Shown: in pieces, positions 63,355 to 64,000 of the stretch | Numbering within the stretch: position 1 is the first letter of the stretch | Layout: every line of letters starts with the position of its first letter | NCBI RefSeq assembly: GCF_024972775.1 | Contig: NZ_CP092282.1 | Span: forward strand, 420,001 to 484,000 | From: Dehalobacter sp. DCM | GTDB taxonomy: Bacteria > Bacillota > Desulfitobacteriia > Desulfitobacteriales > Syntrophobotulaceae | DNA: 64,000 nt | Direction: 5' to 3' | Made by a program: the position numbers and the translations under genes | Notes under the pieces: generated by a model | Told to the model about the DNA's origin: nothing | Database searches by the model: none | Seen by the model: the letters and a program-made list of their open reading frames with translations, nothing else

Positions 63355-63504
63355 TTGGTCGATATTATATTTGATTTAACCTTTCTGGCACTTACAATTA
63401 CAATCATTGTATATATCAATAAAAGAGTAGTAACTGAAAAAGCATTACTTAACAAGCTCGATCGTCTTATAGAATTGCTTGAAAAAAATCAAAAGAGTTG
63501 TTAA
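63355..63504 (+). CDS. small membrane protein, 49 residues
   Basis: Starts at TTG 63355, six bases after GGAGGTG. One membrane helix (about residues 4-22, IIFDLTFLALTITIIVYI), then a basic, helical tail with a leucine pattern (ALLNKLDRLIELLEK), likely a short coiled coil. It lies 50 bases after the lipoprotein gene. Size, strong ribosome site and protein-like pattern make it credible, but I know no family. Confidence 0.5.
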   Translation: MVDIIFDLTFLALTITIIVYINKRVVTEKALLNKLDRLIELLEKNQKSC

Positions 63505-63573
63505 AGTTGTAATGCCATACATACCAGGCAGTTGATTTGGCTATAGTCACAATAATATTCAGGAGAAACAATC

Positions 63574-64000
63574 ATGCACCATTTAACATCAAAGCTCATC
63601 ATTTATCGCACCATCGGCGAGGACAGCATCTTATTTCAGTTAGCCGCCATCTGTCAGCGTTTTGCTGAGGGGAACGACCCGAAGGAAAAGCTGGTTACGG
63701 ATATTTTAACGCAGATCAATCGGCTGCTGGATCTGGCTACCCGCTACGGCTTTGATCAAAACCTGTGGCATAATTATCTGGCTTTTTTGCTGGCAATGAC
63801 GGAGAATCCCTTTACGCTTGTATCGGAGAAAATCGGCGCCAACGACGGGACCGTTAACGTCTTCGCACGCAATGATTTTGCCATATTCAAAGCGCTGTTT
63901 GCTTATGATTTTAGCGCCATAGAAAAGGAACTGGATATTCAGTGCTTTTCCATTATCCGGAACTATAAAGCCGTTATGAAAAAAGAACAGATCTATAATA
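63574..64000 (+). CDS. DUF815-type AAA ATPase, N-terminal part (runs off the window)
   Basis: 142 residues are visible, open to the right edge. The segment [21 protein letters not shown] followed by [13 protein letters not shown] resembles the helical N-terminal domain of DUF815 ATP-binding proteins, whose AAA domain would begin further right. The start is ATG 63574 with AGGAG upstream. Assignment rests on this N-terminal pattern only, because Walker motifs are outside the window. The gene looks more GC-rich than the accessory patch before it, consistent with a return to core chromosome. Confidence 0.6.
   Translation, partial: MHHLTSKLIIYRTIGEDSILFQLAAICQRFAEGNDPKEKLVTDILTQINRLLDLATRYGFDQNLWHNYLAFLLAMTENPFTLVSEKIGANDGTVNVFARNDFAIFKALFAYDFSAIEKELDIQCFSIIRNYKAVMKKEQIYN

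Noticed and set aside
1-64000. CRISPR array, tRNA or rRNA genes
   Set aside because: No regularly spaced repeats and no cloverleaf or rRNA-like sequence were noticed on reading; a tRNAscan or Infernal run would be decisive.

Overview
The window looks like chromosome from an anaerobic, spore-forming member of the Clostridia, most likely a Peptococcaceae/Desulfitobacteriaceae-type bacterium (Desulfitobacterium, Dehalobacter or Syntrophobotulus relatives). I infer this from a sigma-G inhibitor (Gin/CsfB) gene, the Bacillus-like order csfB-speA-holB-ricT-yabA-rsmI-abrB-metG-tatD, strong GGAGG ribosome sites, a moderate GC content by eye, and a nearly complete Wood-Ljungdahl pathway. The genus is a guess from gene content.

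Layout. 1-7.6 kb: the 3' part of a pyruvate:ferredoxin oxidoreductase gene, then a three-gene ABC export cluster (ATPase, large exported beta-domain protein, MacB-like permease). 7.6-8.2 kb: an intergenic stretch with two members of a nested-hairpin repeat family; a third copy lies at 25.4 kb. 8.2-14.4 kb: two MFS transporters flanking an old-yellow-enzyme/4Fe-4S flavoprotein, followed by a PucR-type regulator. 14.4-16.3 kb: an LtaS-like sulfatase. 16.5-24.3 kb: the conserved sporulation, replication and translation housekeeping cluster. 24.6-25.4 kb: a prohibitin-like protein.

25.6-49.5 kb is the Wood-Ljungdahl region, nearly all on the minus strand. The distal operon reads CODH, two CooC-type ATPases, acsD, acsC, acsE, acsB, a corrinoid reductive activator, CooT and a DUF3786 protein. 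The proximal operon reads a fused MetF-MetV methylene-THF reductase, a FocA-type formate channel, fhs, fchA and folD. It is followed, behind its own promoter, by a second pterin methyltransferase, an amidohydrolase and a DUF1638 protein. A divergent plus-strand unit encodes a second corrinoid activator and a GntR/UTRA regulator. Copies of the palindrome TGTATATACA sit next to recognisable promoters of these units, which suggests one GntR-controlled C1 regulon. The FolD protein lacks the residues needed for cyclohydrolase activity, which fits the separate FchA next to it. A terminator/antiterminator pair lies between fhs and fchA.

49.6-57 kb: a preQ1-I riboswitch ahead of a queuosine-precursor transporter and queF, two paralogous membrane proteins, glycerol kinase, a YgjP-like metalloprotease, and a TIGR03915/TIGR03916 pair (DUF4130 plus radical SAM). 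57-61.6 kb is an accessory patch: a DUF3102 protein, decayed AT-rich DNA, an IS110-family element with a structured non-coding end that could encode a bridge RNA, an Abi-alpha (DUF4393) gene and a helicase remnant. The right edge holds a lipoprotein with a likely beta-propeller, a 49-residue membrane protein and the start of a DUF815-type ATPase gene.

The strongest candidates for something undescribed are the GntR-linked methyltransferase/amidohydrolase/DUF1638 module with its second activator, the fhs-fchA attenuator, and the hairpin repeat family whose stems show compensatory changes. No tRNA, rRNA or CRISPR array was seen.
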